Assembly (NCBI RefSeq): GCF_015351025.1
Contig: NZ_JADKRV010000001.1
Span: 248,001 to 312,000, forward strand
Length of the DNA: 64,000 nucleotides
Source: Curtobacterium sp. VKM Ac-1376
Lineage (GTDB): Bacteria; Actinomycetota; Actinomycetes; Actinomycetales; Microbacteriaceae
Reading direction: 5' to 3'
Shown here: one piece after another, positions 8,460-17,659 of the stretch
Position numbering within the stretch: the stretch's first letter is position 1
Layout: the number at the start of each line of letters is the position of its first letter
Program-made: the position numbers and the translations under genes
The notes under the pieces: model-generated
What the model was told of the DNA's origin: nothing
What the model saw: the letters and a program-made list of their open reading frames with translations, nothing else
Database searches by the model: none

Positions 8460-10091
8460 CTACAGCCAGCTCGGCAGCCAGTAGTGCGACCGGACGAAGT
8501 CCCACGGCACCTGCATCGCGGTCCACATCGGGTACCAGTACACCGACGCGAGCACGACGACGACCAAGTACACGCCGACCCAGATGATCGCCCGCGTCCG
8601 CCGGTGCCGATCGTCGTTCCGTGACCCGAGCACCAGTCCGATCGCGGCTGCCAGTGCCATCACCATGAAGGGCTCGAAAGCGATCGTGTAGAACTGGAAC
8701 ACGGTCCGGTCGACGTACATCAGCCAGGGCAGGTAGCCCGCGGCGACGCCGAGCAGCACGAAGCCGTACTCCCACCGCCGGCGCAGCACCCAGAGCACGA
8801 GCAGTGCCACCGTCGCGATGACCGCCGCGTACCAGATGAACGGGTTCGCGATGCCGGTGATCGCCTCGCCGCAGCGCGATGCCCAGCAGCCGTCCTGGCC
8901 GCCGTCGGTGCCGAGGTAGAACATCGACGTGGGCCGCTGCATCACGAGCCAGAGCAGCGGATTCGCCTGGTACGAGTGCGGGGTCTGGAGCCCGATGTTG
9001 AAGTTGTAGATCTCGGACTGGTAGTGCCACCAGTTCTGCAGGCTGTCCGGCACCCATGCCAGCACGCCGGTCCAGCGCTCGCCGCCAGAGGTCAGCCAGT
9101 TCCGGTCCCAGCCGTCCTTCGACACGAACCAGCCGGTCCACGACGCGACGTAGGTGACGGCGGCGATCGGCACGGTGAGCAGGAACGAGACCGGTGCCTG
9201 CTGCAGCAGCGCGCTCGACGACCAGAACTCCACCCCGGCGCGGCGCCGCATCATCATGTCGCTCAGCACGGAGTACACGGCGAAGAACGCCAGGAAGTAC
9301 AGGCCGGACCACTTCGTCGCGGTCGCGAGCCCCAGGGCGAGTCCCATCGCGAACAGCCAGGGCCGCCACCAGAGCACGGGTCCCCACAGGGTGGTCCGGC
9401 CCGCAGCTGCCCGGGCTGCGACCCACTCGTCGAGCCTCCGTTGACTCTGCCGTCGGTCGAGCAGCAGTGCGCCGAACCCCAGGACCACGAAGAACGTCAG
9501 GATGCCGTCGAGCAGCGTCACCCGCGACATCACGATGGCCTGGCCGTCGATCGCGAGCAGGAACCCGGCGAGCGTGCCGATCATGGTCGAGCGGAACAGC
9601 GACCGGGCGATCACCGCGGTGAGGAACACCGTCGCGATGCCGAGGACGGCCACGGTGAAGCGCCAGCCGAACGCGTTGTCCGCGCCGAACAGCAGCATGC
9701 CGAGCCCGACCAGGTACTTGCCGAGCGGCGGGTGCGCGATGAACTCCGCGGCACTCGTGAAGATGTCCGTCTCACCGCGGACGAAGCGTTCGTCGGTGGT
9801 CGGCGACGAGTCGTCGCCCGGGTTGGCCGGCCATGTGCCCTCGTACCCGAGGTGCACGATCGACCAACCGTCCTTGACGTAGTACGTCTCGTCGAACACC
9901 AGCGAGTGCGGGTTGCCGAGGTTCGCCAGGCGGAGCACGGCGGCAAGCAGGGTCACCGCCAGGGGTCCTGTCCAACGCCACAGTGCGATGCGGCGGGACG
10001 TGGACAGCACCCGACCCCACCAGTCGTCGAGGCGCGAGCCGACCGGCCCGTCGGGCACGGCCGTGCGGTCGTCGGTCAGCTCGCTGGTCAT
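8460..10091 (-). CDS. pmt: Dolichyl-phosphate-mannose--protein mannosyltransferase (Pmt, GT39)
   Basis: A 543-residue integral membrane protein with about 11 hydrophobic segments. The acidic pair in the first extracytoplasmic loop (VFDETYYVKDGW) is the catalytic Asp-Glu of GT39 protein O-mannosyltransferases, which move mannose from polyprenyl-phosphate-mannose to Ser/Thr of secreted proteins in actinobacteria. Divergent from rsmI, the same neighbourhood as Rv1002c-Rv1003 in Mycobacterium tuberculosis. The ATG at 10091 is 8 bases behind TAGGAT (10100-10105); the frame is open farther upstream but unconserved. Confidence 0.92.
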   Translation of the reverse strand: MTSELTDDRTAVPDGPVGSRLDDWWGRVLSTSRRIALWRWTGPLAVTLLAAVLRLANLGNPHSLVFDETYYVKDGWSIVHLGYEGTWPANPGDDSSPTTDERFVRGETDIFTSAAEFIAHPPLGKYLVGLGMLLFGADNAFGWRFTVAVLGIATVFLTAVIARSLFRSTMIGTLAGFLLAIDGQAIVMSRVTLLDGILTFFVVLGFGALLLDRRQSQRRLDEWVAARAAAGRTTLWGPVLWWRPWLFAMGLALGLATATKWSGLYFLAFFAVYSVLSDMMMRRRAGVEFWSSSALLQQAPVSFLLTVPIAAVTYVASWTGWFVSKDGWDRNWLTSGGERWTGVLAWVPDSLQNWWHYQSEIYNFNIGLQTPHSYQANPLLWLVMQRPTSMFYLGTDGGQDGCWASRCGEAITGIANPFIWYAAVIATVALLVLWVLRRRWEYGFVLLGVAAGYLPWLMYVDRTVFQFYTIAFEPFMVMALAAAIGLVLGSRNDDRHRRTRAIIWVGVYLVVVVLASVYWYPMWTAMQVPWDFVRSHYWLPSWL

Positions 10092-10189
10092 CGGTGAGCA
10101 TCCTACGGATCGACCCCAGGTCCGTGCTGCGACGGCGGTGCGAGGGTGGCCGGGCCGCGCCGCGGCCGGACTGCGACGACAATGGGTGG

Positions 10190-11011
10190 GTGATCGTCCT
10201 CGCAGCAACGCCCATCGGCAACCTCGGGGACGCCTCGCGCCGTCTCGTCGAGACCCTCTCCAACGCCACGGTCGTCGCGGCGGAGGACACCAGGACCGCC
10301 ATCCACCTCATGCGCGCCCTCGGCATCGAGAACCGTCCGCGGCTCATCGCCCTGCACGAGCACAACGAGCGGGCGAAGGCGTCCGAGGTCGTCGAGCTCG
10401 CCCGGGACGAGGACGTCGTGGTCCTCACCGACGCGGGCATGCCGGCGATCAGCGACCCGGGCTTCCCGCTGGTCGAGGCCGCAGCGGCTGCCGGTGTGAC
10501 CGTCACGGCACTGCCCGGACCGTCCGCCGTGCTGATGGCGCTGGCCGTCTCCGGTCTGCCGACCGACCGCTTCACCTTCGAGGGGTTCCCGACGCGGAAG
10601 GGCGGGGAGCGGCGCCGGGCGTTCCAGGCGCTCGCGGGGGAGCAGCGGACGATGGTGTTCTTCGAGTCGCCGCACCGGCTCGCGGACACGCTCGCCGACA
10701 TGGCGTTCGGCTTCGGGGGCGATCGTCGGGCTGCGGTGTGCCGTGAGCTCACCAAGCTGTACGAAGAGGTCCGGCGCGGGACGCTCGACGAGCTCACGGC
10801 CTGGGCGTCCGAGGGGGTCAAGGGCGAGATCTGCATCGTGGTGGGCGGTGCCTCGGAGGCCACGGAGGAGGCCACGCTCGACGACGGGGTCCGCCTCGTG
10901 CTCGAGCGGGTGGCCGCGGGCATGCGCATGAAGGAGGCCGCCGCGGCGGTCGCGGACGCGACCGGGCTGTCGAAGCGCGACCTGTACGAAGGGGCGCTCG
11001 CGGCGCGCTGA
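10190..11011 (+). CDS. rsmI: 16S rRNA (cytidine1402-2'-O)-methyltransferase
   Basis: 273 residues of the tetrapyrrole-methylase fold: N-terminal glycine motif ATPIGNLGDAS, central ITDAG-type motif (LTDAGMPAISDPG), the SAM-binding ALPGPSA loop and the C-terminal KGE(I) strand. RsmI 2'-O-methylates C1402 of 16S rRNA in the decoding centre together with RsmH. The start chosen is GTG at 10190, which begins exactly at the family N-terminus (VIVLAATPIG) and lies 6 bases after GACAAT (10178-10183). Confidence 0.94.
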   Translation: MIVLAATPIGNLGDASRRLVETLSNATVVAAEDTRTAIHLMRALGIENRPRLIALHEHNERAKASEVVELARDEDVVVLTDAGMPAISDPGFPLVEAAAAAGVTVTALPGPSAVLMALAVSGLPTDRFTFEGFPTRKGGERRRAFQALAGEQRTMVFFESPHRLADTLADMAFGFGGDRRAAVCRELTKLYEEVRRGTLDELTAWASEGVKGEICIVVGGASEATEEATLDDGVRLVLERVAAGMRMKEAAAAVADATGLSKRDLYEGALAAR

Positions 11012-11040
11012 GCGGGGGACGTCACGTTCGCGTTCGTCGG

Positions 11041-11078
11041 CCGGGAGGCGCGGGGCGGGCCCGCCACGGGCCTCCCGG
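11041..11078. terminator. Hairpin behind rsmI, dispersed repeat family
   Basis: Arms of 19 bases with two mismatches, from CCGGGAGGCG to CCTCCCGG, 29 bases behind the rsmI stop and followed by GGTTTTCC. A member of the GGAGGCCCGTGGCGGG family; probably terminates rsmI transcription. Confidence 0.65.
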
Positions 11079-11145
11079 ATCCGGTTTTCCACAGTCCACC
11101 GCCGAGCGCGTCATCCGGCTTCCGCGCGCCCGTAGGATGGTCCGC

Positions 11146-12723
11146 ATGTCCGACGGGTCCTCGTTCAGCATCACCACGCCGATCTTCTACGTGAACGACG
11201 TGCCCCACATCGGGCACGCCTACACCGAGGTCGCCGCGGACGTCCTCGCGCGCTGGCACCGGCAGCGCGGTGACGACACCTGGCTGCTCACCGGCACGGA
11301 CGAGCACGGGCAGAAGATCCTGCGCACCGCCTCGGCGAACGACGTCACGCCGAAGGAGTGGGCCGACCGCCTGGTCAACGACGCCTGGAAGCCGCTGCTC
11401 GACACCGTCGACGTCGCGAACGACGACTTCATCCGCACCACCGACGAGCGCCACGAGCGTGGCGTGACCGCGTTCCTGCAGAAGCTCTACGACGACGGCT
11501 ACATCTACGCCGGTGAGTTCGAGGGCTTCTACTGCGTGGGCTGCGAGGAGTACAAGCAGCCGAGCGACCTCGTCGCCGGCACCGGTCCGTACGAGGGGCA
11601 GCAGGTCTGCGCGATCCACTCGATCCCGGTCGAGGTGCTGTCCGAGCGCAACTACTTCTTCCGCATGTCGGACTTCGAGCAGCGCCTGCTCGACCTGTAC
11701 GAGTCGAACCCGCTGTTCATCCAGCCGGAGAGCGTCCGCAACGAGATCATCTCGTTCGTGAAGCAGGGTCTTCGTGACCTGTCGATCTCGCGCTCCAGCT
11801 TCGACTGGGGCATCCAGATCCCGTGGGACAGCGACCACGTGCTCTACGTGTGGTTCGACGCCCTGCTCAACTACGTCACGGCGCTCGGTTACGGCACCGA
11901 GGACGACGAGGCGTTCCAGCGTCTCTGGCCGAGCGTGCACATCGTCGGCAAGGACATCGCCCGGTTCCACGCCGTGATCTGGCCGGCGATGCTCATGGCC
12001 GCGGGGCTGCCCGTGCCGGAGCGCGTCTTCGGTCACGGCTGGCTGCTCGTCGGCGGCGAGAAGATGTCCAAGTCGAAGCTGACCGGCATCGCGCCGTCGG
12101 AGATCACCGACACGTTCGGGTCCGACGCCTTCCGCTACTACTTCCTCCGCGCGATCATCTTCGGGCAGGACGGCAACTTCAGCTGGGAGGACATCTCGGC
12201 CCGCTACCAGGCGGAGCTCGCGAACGGCTACGGCAACCTCGCCTCGCGCCTGGTCGCGATGCTGCAGAAGTACTTCGACGGTGCCGTGCCGTCGCGCGGT
12301 GAGCTGACCGCGTCGGACGAGGCGATCGACTCCCTGGCGGTGGCGGTCACCGAGCGTGCCGACGCAGCGATCGCGGCCTTCGCGCCGCACGAGGCAATCG
12401 CCGCCGTGTGGGAGCTCGTCGACGCCCTGAACGGGTACATCACGGAGCAGCAGCCGTGGGCCCTCGCGAAGGACGATGCCAACCGCGAGCGGCTCGGCAC
12501 CGTCCTGACGACGGCGCTCCGCGGCCTCGGCACCGTCACCGTGCTGCTCTCGCCGGTGATGCCGAAGGCGACCGAGAAGCTCTGGGCCGCGATCGGTGCC
12601 GGTGGCTCCGTCGCCGAGCAGCGCGTGGACCGCGCGTTCGAGTGGCAGGGTGCCGCGCACGTCGTCGCCCTCGAGAGCGGGCTCTTCCCGCGCATCGAGC
12701 AGGCGGAGCAGGGCGCAGCGTGA
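11146..12723 (+). CDS. metG: Methionyl-tRNA synthetase
   Basis: 525 residues. HIGH is at residues 21-24 and KMSKS at 306-310, the class I aminoacylation signatures, and a single CXXC pair (YCVGCEEY) in the connective peptide marks the shorter one-knuckle MetRS type seen in actinobacteria. The C-terminal anticodon-binding helical bundle follows; there is no extra dimerisation domain. ATG at 11146 lies 7 bases behind TAGGAT (11133-11138), so the mRNA is probably leaderless and the in-frame ATG at 11137, which overlaps the -10 box, would not be used. Followed by tatD with a 4-base stop/start overlap. Confidence 0.96.
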   Translation: MSDGSSFSITTPIFYVNDVPHIGHAYTEVAADVLARWHRQRGDDTWLLTGTDEHGQKILRTASANDVTPKEWADRLVNDAWKPLLDTVDVANDDFIRTTDERHERGVTAFLQKLYDDGYIYAGEFEGFYCVGCEEYKQPSDLVAGTGPYEGQQVCAIHSIPVEVLSERNYFFRMSDFEQRLLDLYESNPLFIQPESVRNEIISFVKQGLRDLSISRSSFDWGIQIPWDSDHVLYVWFDALLNYVTALGYGTEDDEAFQRLWPSVHIVGKDIARFHAVIWPAMLMAAGLPVPERVFGHGWLLVGGEKMSKSKLTGIAPSEITDTFGSDAFRYYFLRAIIFGQDGNFSWEDISARYQAELANGYGNLASRLVAMLQKYFDGAVPSRGELTASDEAIDSLAVAVTERADAAIAAFAPHEAIAAVWELVDALNGYITEQQPWALAKDDANRERLGTVLTTALRGLGTVTVLLSPVMPKATEKLWAAIGAGGSVAEQRVDRAFEWQGAAHVVALESGLFPRIEQAEQGAA

Positions 12724-13652
12724 CCGACGCGGATGCGCACGTCCGGTCCCGCGGCGACGGATCGTCCGGCGGCTCGAAGCGCGACCTGACGTACCCACCG
12801 CTGCCCCAGGCGCTCGTCGTGCCGGTGTACGACAACCACACGCACCTGGAGATCGCCGACGGCGTTGGCGACGGCGGCGACGGTCCGCTCGAGTACCGCG
12901 AGCACCTCGACCGCGCGTCGAGCGTCGGCGTGCGCGGCGTCGTGCAGGTCGGCACCGACCTCGCCACCTCGCAGTGGTCGGCGTCGATCGCCGCGCGCGA
13001 ACCGCGTGTCCTCGCAGCCGTCGCGCTGCACCCGAACGAGGCACCCGTGCTGCAGGAGCAGGGGCTGCTCGACGACCACCTCGCCGGCATCGAGCAGTTG
13101 GCGTCGCTGCCGCGCGTCCGGGCGATCGGTGAGACCGGCCTCGACTTCTTCCGCACGGGCGAGGACGGCCGCGACGCCCAGATCCGCTCGTTCGAGGAGC
13201 ACATCCGCATCGCGAAGGAGCACGACCTCGCGCTGACGATCCACGACCGCGACGCGCACGACGCCGTGGTCGAGGTCCTCGACCGCGTCGGTGCCCCCGA
13301 GCGCACCGTGTTCCACTGCTTCTCCGGCGGACCAGACCTGGCCCGGCTCTGCGCCGAGCGCGGGTGGTACATGTCCTTCGCCGGCACCGTTACGTTCAAG
13401 AACGCCGCGCTGCTCCGCGAAGCGCTGGTGGTCGCGCCTCGGCACCTGATCATGGTCGAGACGGACGCGCCGTTCCTCACCCCCACCCCGTACCGCGGAC
13501 GTCCGAACGCCCCGTACCTCATCCCGCTCACGCTGCGGTCGATGGCGGAGACCATCGGCACTGACGCCTCGATGCTCGCGGCGCAGATCGCCTCGACCAC
13601 CGAGCTCGTCTACGGTGCGTGGGACGCCGAGCCCGTGACGGTGGACGAGTAG
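12720..13652 (+). CDS. tatD: TatD family metal-dependent DNase
   Basis: 310 residues of the TatD amidohydrolase TIM barrel: N-terminal metal motif DNHTHLE, the central GETGLDFF glutamate, HDRDAH and FHCFSGG histidines, and the C-terminal ETDAPFL aspartate. Members are 3'-5' exonucleases for DNA repair and degradation. The GTG at 12720 overlaps the metG stop (GTGA), and a frame extension over the end of metG is ignored. Order metG-tatD-rsmA is conserved in actinobacteria. The N-terminal 25-residue tail rich in Ser/Gly/Arg is not part of the fold. Confidence 0.92.
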   Translation: MTDADAHVRSRGDGSSGGSKRDLTYPPLPQALVVPVYDNHTHLEIADGVGDGGDGPLEYREHLDRASSVGVRGVVQVGTDLATSQWSASIAAREPRVLAAVALHPNEAPVLQEQGLLDDHLAGIEQLASLPRVRAIGETGLDFFRTGEDGRDAQIRSFEEHIRIAKEHDLALTIHDRDAHDAVVEVLDRVGAPERTVFHCFSGGPDLARLCAERGWYMSFAGTVTFKNAALLREALVVAPRHLIMVETDAPFLTPTPYRGRPNAPYLIPLTLRSMAETIGTDASMLAAQIASTTELVYGAWDAEPVTVDE

Positions 13653-13654
13653 GC

Positions 13655-14506
13655 GTGGGCGCCCTGCTCGGCCCGGCGGAGATCCGGGAGCTCGCCACCG
13701 AACTCGACGTCACCCCGACGAAGAAGCTCGGTCAGAACTTCGTGCACGACGCCAACACGGTGCGGCGCATCGTGTCCGTCGCCGGCGTGACCCCGTCGTC
13801 GCAGGTGCTCGAGATCGGGCCCGGACTCGGATCACTGACGCTCGGCCTGACCGAGACCGGCGCGCCCGTGACCGCGGTCGAGATCGACAAGCGGCTCGCC
13901 GCCAAGCTGCCGTCGACGGTGGCGTCGATGCAGCCAGACGCCACGCTGACGGTCGTGCAGCAGGACGCCATGACCGTCGCTGCGTCGGACCTGGACGTCG
14001 AGCCCACCCACCTCGTCGCGAACCTGCCCTACAACATCTCGGTACCCGTGCTGCTGCACCTGCTCGCGACCTTCCCGTCGATCGAACGGTCGCTCGTGAT
14101 GGTGCAGGCCGAGGTCGGGTACCGTCTCGCCGCGGGTCCCGGCAGCAAGGTCTACGGTTCGCCGAGCGTCAAGGCGGCCTGGTACGGGTCGTGGAGTACT
14201 GCCGGGCTCGTCAGCCGTCAGGTCTTCTGGCCGGTCCCGAACGTCGACAGTGTCCTGGTTGCCTTCGACCGGCACGAGCCCCCGGGGGACGAGGTCCTGC
14301 GGTCGCGGGTGTTCTCCCTGGTCGACGCGGCGTTCCAGCAGCGGCGGAAGATGCTGCGGCAGAGCCTGTCCGGGGTGCTCGGCGGCAGCGCGCACGCGTC
14401 CGAGGTCCTGACGGCGGCGGGGATCGACCCGACCGCACGGGGCGAGGCGATCGGGGTCGACGACTTCGTGCGACTCGGGCGGACGGTGCTGGCGGCGGCG
14501 GAGTAG
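13655..14506 (+). CDS. rsmA: 16S rRNA (adenine1518/1519-N6)-dimethyltransferase (KsgA)
   Basis: 283 residues with the KsgA signatures: GQNFVHD near residue 26, SAM motif [12 protein letters not shown] (52-62), acidic motif II (VEIDKR), and the catalytic motif IV NLPYN at 123-127. It dimethylates two adenines at the 3' end of 16S rRNA during late 30S assembly. GTG at 13655 comes 2 bases after the tatD stop, so it is the third gene of the metG-tatD-rsmA operon. The usual next gene, ispE, is displaced about 5.5 kb downstream by accessory genes. Confidence 0.95.
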   Translation: MGALLGPAEIRELATELDVTPTKKLGQNFVHDANTVRRIVSVAGVTPSSQVLEIGPGLGSLTLGLTETGAPVTAVEIDKRLAAKLPSTVASMQPDATLTVVQQDAMTVAASDLDVEPTHLVANLPYNISVPVLLHLLATFPSIERSLVMVQAEVGYRLAAGPGSKVYGSPSVKAAWYGSWSTAGLVSRQVFWPVPNVDSVLVAFDRHEPPGDEVLRSRVFSLVDAAFQQRRKMLRQSLSGVLGGSAHASEVLTAAGIDPTARGEAIGVDDFVRLGRTVLAAAE

Positions 14507-14559
14507 CGCCCCGGGTACATCGCCCTGCTCCTGCGAGAGACGAAATACCGGACGGCCGC

Positions 14560-14615
14560 CGCGTGGTGTTCCGAAGCTGAGGAGCGAGCGCGGTGTTCGG
14601 TGACAACACCACGCG
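14560..14615. repeat. Inverted repeat behind rsmA
   Basis: Perfect 11-base arms, CGCGTGGTGTT (14560-14570) and AACACCACGCG (14605-14615), enclose 34 bases. It abuts the dispersed hairpin at 14617 and may be the rsmA terminator or part of the same repeat unit. Confidence 0.6.
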
Positions 14616-14616
14616 T

Positions 14617-14679
14617 GGTGCGAGGTTCCGTGGTCCGTGCGAGCCGAAGCGCCTCGCACCAAACACGCAACCTCGCACC
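14617..14679. repeat. Dispersed hairpin family GTGCGAGGTTCCG, copy 1
   Basis: Left arm GGTGCGAGGTTCCGTGGT and right arm ending GCAACCTCGCACC form a long imperfect stem. The same outer arms occur at 16413, 34609 and 38000. Intergenic, between convergent rsmA and SDR genes. Confidence 0.8.
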
Positions 14680-14717
14680 GTGCTGACGCCGCGCTGGCGC
14701 CGCGCGGCGCACGCGCG

Positions 14718-15458
14718 TCAGTGCTCGCGGGACGCCATCATCTCGAGGATCTGCTGGTGGTTGCCGTTGCGCTCGGCGAAGCGCAGGGGGTGCACGTTCT
14801 GCACCAGGATCTCGGGCGATGCGCCAGAGGACAGCAGGGCGATGACCTCGTCGGCGAAGGCGTCGAGCGGCATCCCGCCGAAGTCCGCGCCACCCATCAG
14901 GTCGGTCATGACCGCCGGCGGTGCGAGCTCGAGCACCTCGAGCGACGACCCGACGAGCTGCTGGCGCAGGGCCTGGGTGTAGGAGTGCACGCCGGCTTTC
15001 GTGGCGCTGTACGTCGGCGTCGCGGTGAGCGGCACGAACGCGAGGCCGGAGGTGACGGTCATCAGCGTCGCGGCGGGCTGCGCGAGCAGGTGCGGCAGGA
15101 ACGCGTCGATGAGCCGGATCGTCCCGACCAGGTTCGTCTGGATGGTCTCGATTGCGTCGTCCATGTGGTCGGAGGAGCGAAGGTCCTCGTTGCGCATGAT
15201 GCCGGACATGGTGATCAGGGCATCGAGCGACGGGTACGCGTCGAGCACCGAGGCGGCAGCGGCATCGATCGACGAAGCGTCGGCGACATCGATCTGCACG
15301 GTGCCGAAACCGTGCTCGGCGGCGAGGGAGTCGAGCAGCGCCTGTCGGCGACCGCCGATGACGACGGTGCTGCCGGCGGCCTGCAGCCGCTGGGCCAGTG
15401 CGAGACCGATTCCCGAGGTGGCGCCGGGGATGAAGACGGTGGAGTTCGTGATGTCCAT
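14718..15458 (-). CDS. Short-chain dehydrogenase/reductase (DltE-like)
   Basis: 246 residues of classical SDR. The cofactor loop GATSGIG is at residues 12-18 and the catalytic pair Tyr150/Lys154 in YSATK, with the preceding VTSG serine. It should reduce or oxidise an unknown carbonyl/alcohol with NAD(P)H. Divergent from an XRE-type regulator whose promoter overlaps its own, so it is the probable target of that regulator. ATG at 15458 is 7 bases behind CATCGT (15466-15471). The SDR/regulator pair is bracketed by two copies of the GTGCGAGG repeat. Confidence 0.9.
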   Translation of the reverse strand: MDITNSTVFIPGATSGIGLALAQRLQAAGSTVVIGGRRQALLDSLAAEHGFGTVQIDVADASSIDAAAASVLDAYPSLDALITMSGIMRNEDLRSSDHMDDAIETIQTNLVGTIRLIDAFLPHLLAQPAATLMTVTSGLAFVPLTATPTYSATKAGVHSYTQALRQQLVGSSLEVLELAPPAVMTDLMGGADFGGMPLDAFADEVIALLSSGASPEILVQNVHPLRFAERNGNHQQILEMMASREH

Positions 15459-15559
15459 GTCCACCACGATGCTCCGCGGTCGCTGCGGCAACCAGAGCGC
15501 GGTCATCGGGGGATCGGCGATCCCTGGCACACGCGCGGGAACCGGACCATGATCGAGCC

Positions 15560-16402
15560 ATGGACCGTGCCGCGCTCGCCGACTTCCTCCGCCGTCGCCG
15601 CGAACTGCTGCGCCCCGAGGACGTCGGTCTCGGGCACGGCCCGCGCCGCCGCACGCCTGGTCTCCGGCGCGAAGAGGTCGCTTCGCTGGCCGGCATGTCC
15701 GTCGACTACTACACGCGCCTCGAGCAGCAGCGCGGCCCCCAGCCGTCGGAGCAGATGATCGCCGCGATCGCCCGGGCACTGCGCTGCAGCCTGGACGAGC
15801 GGGATCACCTGTTCCACCTGGCCGGGCAGAACGCCCCGACCCGGATGCACCGCGCCGACCACATCGACCCGGCGATCCTGCGTGTGCTCGACCGGCTGGA
15901 GGACACCCCGGCGGTCGTCGTGAGCCACCTGGGCGAGACGCTCGTCGAGAACCGGCTCGCTGCGGCGCTCCTCGGCAGCTCGGTCGACCTGCCGGGTAAC
16001 CGGCGGTACCAGGCGTGGCGCTGGTTCGTGACGGGTGAGGAGCTCACGAAGTACGCCCCGGAGCAGCACGAGCGACTGGCCAGGGTCGTGGTGGCCTCGC
16101 TCCGGGCGACGGCTGCGCTCGCGGGGCCGGGAGACCGGCGCGCGACCGAACTGATCGCCGAGCTCGAGGCGCGGAGCCCGGAGTTCCGTGAACTCTGGGC
16201 CCTGCACGAGGTGGCGACGCGCTGGTCGGACAACAAGACCATCGTGCAGCCGGAGCTCGGACGGATCACCGTCGACTGTCAGGTACTGCACACCGACGAC
16301 CAGGCGCAGGCGCTGCTGCTCTTCACCGCGCCTCCGGGGTCGGAGGACGCGCAGAAGCTCGAGCTCCTCGGCGTCGTCGGACAGCAGACGTTCGCTGGCT
16401 GA
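15560..16402 (+). CDS. XRE-family regulator with MmyB-like ligand domain
   Basis: 280 residues. The N-terminal helix-turn-helix (RRTPGLRREEVASLAGMSVDYY, about residues 30-55) followed by TRLEQQRG is the hallmark of the actinobacterial MmyB-type XRE family; residues 100-275 form the MmyB-like PAS/ligand domain with WRWF and the closing LLGVVG region. Such proteins usually control a divergently encoded dehydrogenase, here the SDR. ATG at 15560 is 6 bases behind CATGAT (15548-15553). Confidence 0.9.
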   Translation: MDRAALADFLRRRRELLRPEDVGLGHGPRRRTPGLRREEVASLAGMSVDYYTRLEQQRGPQPSEQMIAAIARALRCSLDERDHLFHLAGQNAPTRMHRADHIDPAILRVLDRLEDTPAVVVSHLGETLVENRLAAALLGSSVDLPGNRRYQAWRWFVTGEELTKYAPEQHERLARVVVASLRATAALAGPGDRRATELIAELEARSPEFRELWALHEVATRWSDNKTIVQPELGRITVDCQVLHTDDQAQALLLFTAPPGSEDAQKLELLGVVGQQTFAG

Positions 16403-16412
16403 CCCTCGCACG

Positions 16413-16473
16413 GTGCGAGGTTCCGTACTCCGTGCGGCGGCGAGCAGGTCGCACCGAGTGCAGAACCTCGCAC
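16413..16473. repeat. Dispersed hairpin family GTGCGAGGTTCCG, copy 2
   Basis: Left arm GTGCGAGGTTCCGTACTC and right arm GAGTGCAGAACCTCGCAC; the 5' edge also forms a mini-palindrome CCTCGCACGGTGCGAGG (16404-16420). Eleven bases behind the XRE regulator stop; could act as its terminator. Confidence 0.85.
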
Positions 16474-16549
16474 GGGACGAACAGAACCCGGAAGCAACGC
16501 CGCGTCACACACTTGGCCGCGTGCCGTACACCCTGCCTAGGGTGGGGGC

Positions 16550-17551
16550 GTGAGCACTCCGCGCGTGTACGTCATCCACGAGAACCCCGAGTGGTTCCCC
16601 CCGCTCGCCGCCGCCTTCGAGGCCGAGGGCGTCCCGGTCGAGGAGATCCTCCTGACCGAGGGGCAGATCGACCTCGGTTCCGAACCCGCGCCGGGCGTCT
16701 ACTGGTCCCGCATGTCCGCGAGTTCCCACACCCGCGGCCACGAGCACAGCAAGGAGTACACCCGCGCGGTCCTCGGCTGGCTCGAACGAGCGGGTCGCCA
16801 GGTCGTCGGCGGCAGCCACGTCCTCGAACTCGAGGTCTCGAAGGTCGCCCAGCACGGCCTCCTGCAGCAGGCCGGGTTCGACGTGCCCCGCACCACCGCC
16901 GTGTTCGGCACGACGACCCTCAAGGACGCCGCCCGCACCTTCACCGACGGGCAGGACGTCCCCTTCATCACGAAGCACAACCAGGGCGGCAAGGGCCTGG
17001 GCGTGCGACGGTTCGACTCGCTCGCCGAGTTCGACGCCTACGTCGACAGCCCCGAGTTCGAGGCCCCGGTCGACGGCATCACCCTGCTGCAGGAGTACCT
17101 CACCGCCCGCGAGCCCTTCATCACCCGCGTCGAGTTCGTCGGCGGCGAGTTCGTCTACGCCGTCCGCGTCGACACGAGCGCCGGCAGCTTCGAGCTCTGC
17201 CCCGCCGACGCGTGCGAGGTCCCGCAGGTGATCGCCGGTGCCGTCTGCGACGTCCCCGGTGCCGACGCTCCCGCGGGCGCGTCGGCAGCGTTCGCCGTCC
17301 GGCAGGAGATCACGGCCGAGCACCCGCTGGTCCAGAAGCTCCGCACGTTCCTCGCCGACCAGCGGGTCACCATCGCGGGCGTCGAGTTCATGGAGACGAC
17401 GGACGGCCGCACCGTCGTCTACGACATCAACACGAACACGAACTACAACCCCGCGGTCGAGGAGTCGGCGCCGGCCTCCGGCCCGCGCTCCATCGCACGC
17501 TACCTCGGCGGGCTGCTGGAGACGCAGTACGCGCCGCAACTGACGGCCTGA
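16550..17551 (+). CDS. ATP-grasp ligase, RimK / glutathione synthetase-like
   Basis: 333 residues. The layout is a small N-terminal pre-ATP-grasp domain (PRVYVIHENPEW), the ATP-binding region with FITKHNQGGKGLGV (about 140-155), and the metal site near the C-terminus where FMET and YDINTNTNYNP supply the Glu and Asn ligands. These enzymes join a carboxylate to an amine with ATP, as in RimK, glutathione or peptide synthesis. The substrate is unknown. GTG at 16550 lies 6 bases after TAGGGT (16538-16543). A perfect terminator-like palindrome separates it from the next operon. Confidence 0.8.
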   Translation: MSTPRVYVIHENPEWFPPLAAAFEAEGVPVEEILLTEGQIDLGSEPAPGVYWSRMSASSHTRGHEHSKEYTRAVLGWLERAGRQVVGGSHVLELEVSKVAQHGLLQQAGFDVPRTTAVFGTTTLKDAARTFTDGQDVPFITKHNQGGKGLGVRRFDSLAEFDAYVDSPEFEAPVDGITLLQEYLTAREPFITRVEFVGGEFVYAVRVDTSAGSFELCPADACEVPQVIAGAVCDVPGADAPAGASAAFAVRQEITAEHPLVQKLRTFLADQRVTIAGVEFMETTDGRTVVYDINTNTNYNPAVEESAPASGPRSIARYLGGLLETQYAPQLTA

Positions 17552-17567
17552 CAACGCAAGAACCACC

Positions 17568-17609
17568 GGACTGGAGGCCCGTGGCGGGCCCGCCACGGGC
17601 CTCCAGTCC
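17568..17609. terminator. Perfect 21-bp-arm palindrome behind ATP-grasp gene
   Basis: Arms of 21 bases (left arm starts GGACTGGAGGCCCGTGG) are exact inverse complements. It lies 16 bases after the stop codon. Best preserved copy of the GGAGGCCCGTGGCGGG dispersed hairpin family. Confidence 0.75.
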
Positions 17610-17659
17610 GTCCCGCGCCCCTTCCCGGGCACTCCCCACCTCCCCAAGGAACTCACCCC

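Noticed and set aside
9772-13044. 1090-codon minus-strand frame across rsmI, metG and tatD
   Set aside because: Shadow of metG, tatD and rsmI, all of which have motifs on the plus strand.
17610-17659. Riboswitch before the monooxygenase-metY operon
   Set aside because: The leader is only about 50 bases, has no SAM or cobalamin box and no conserved stems beyond the upstream terminator.
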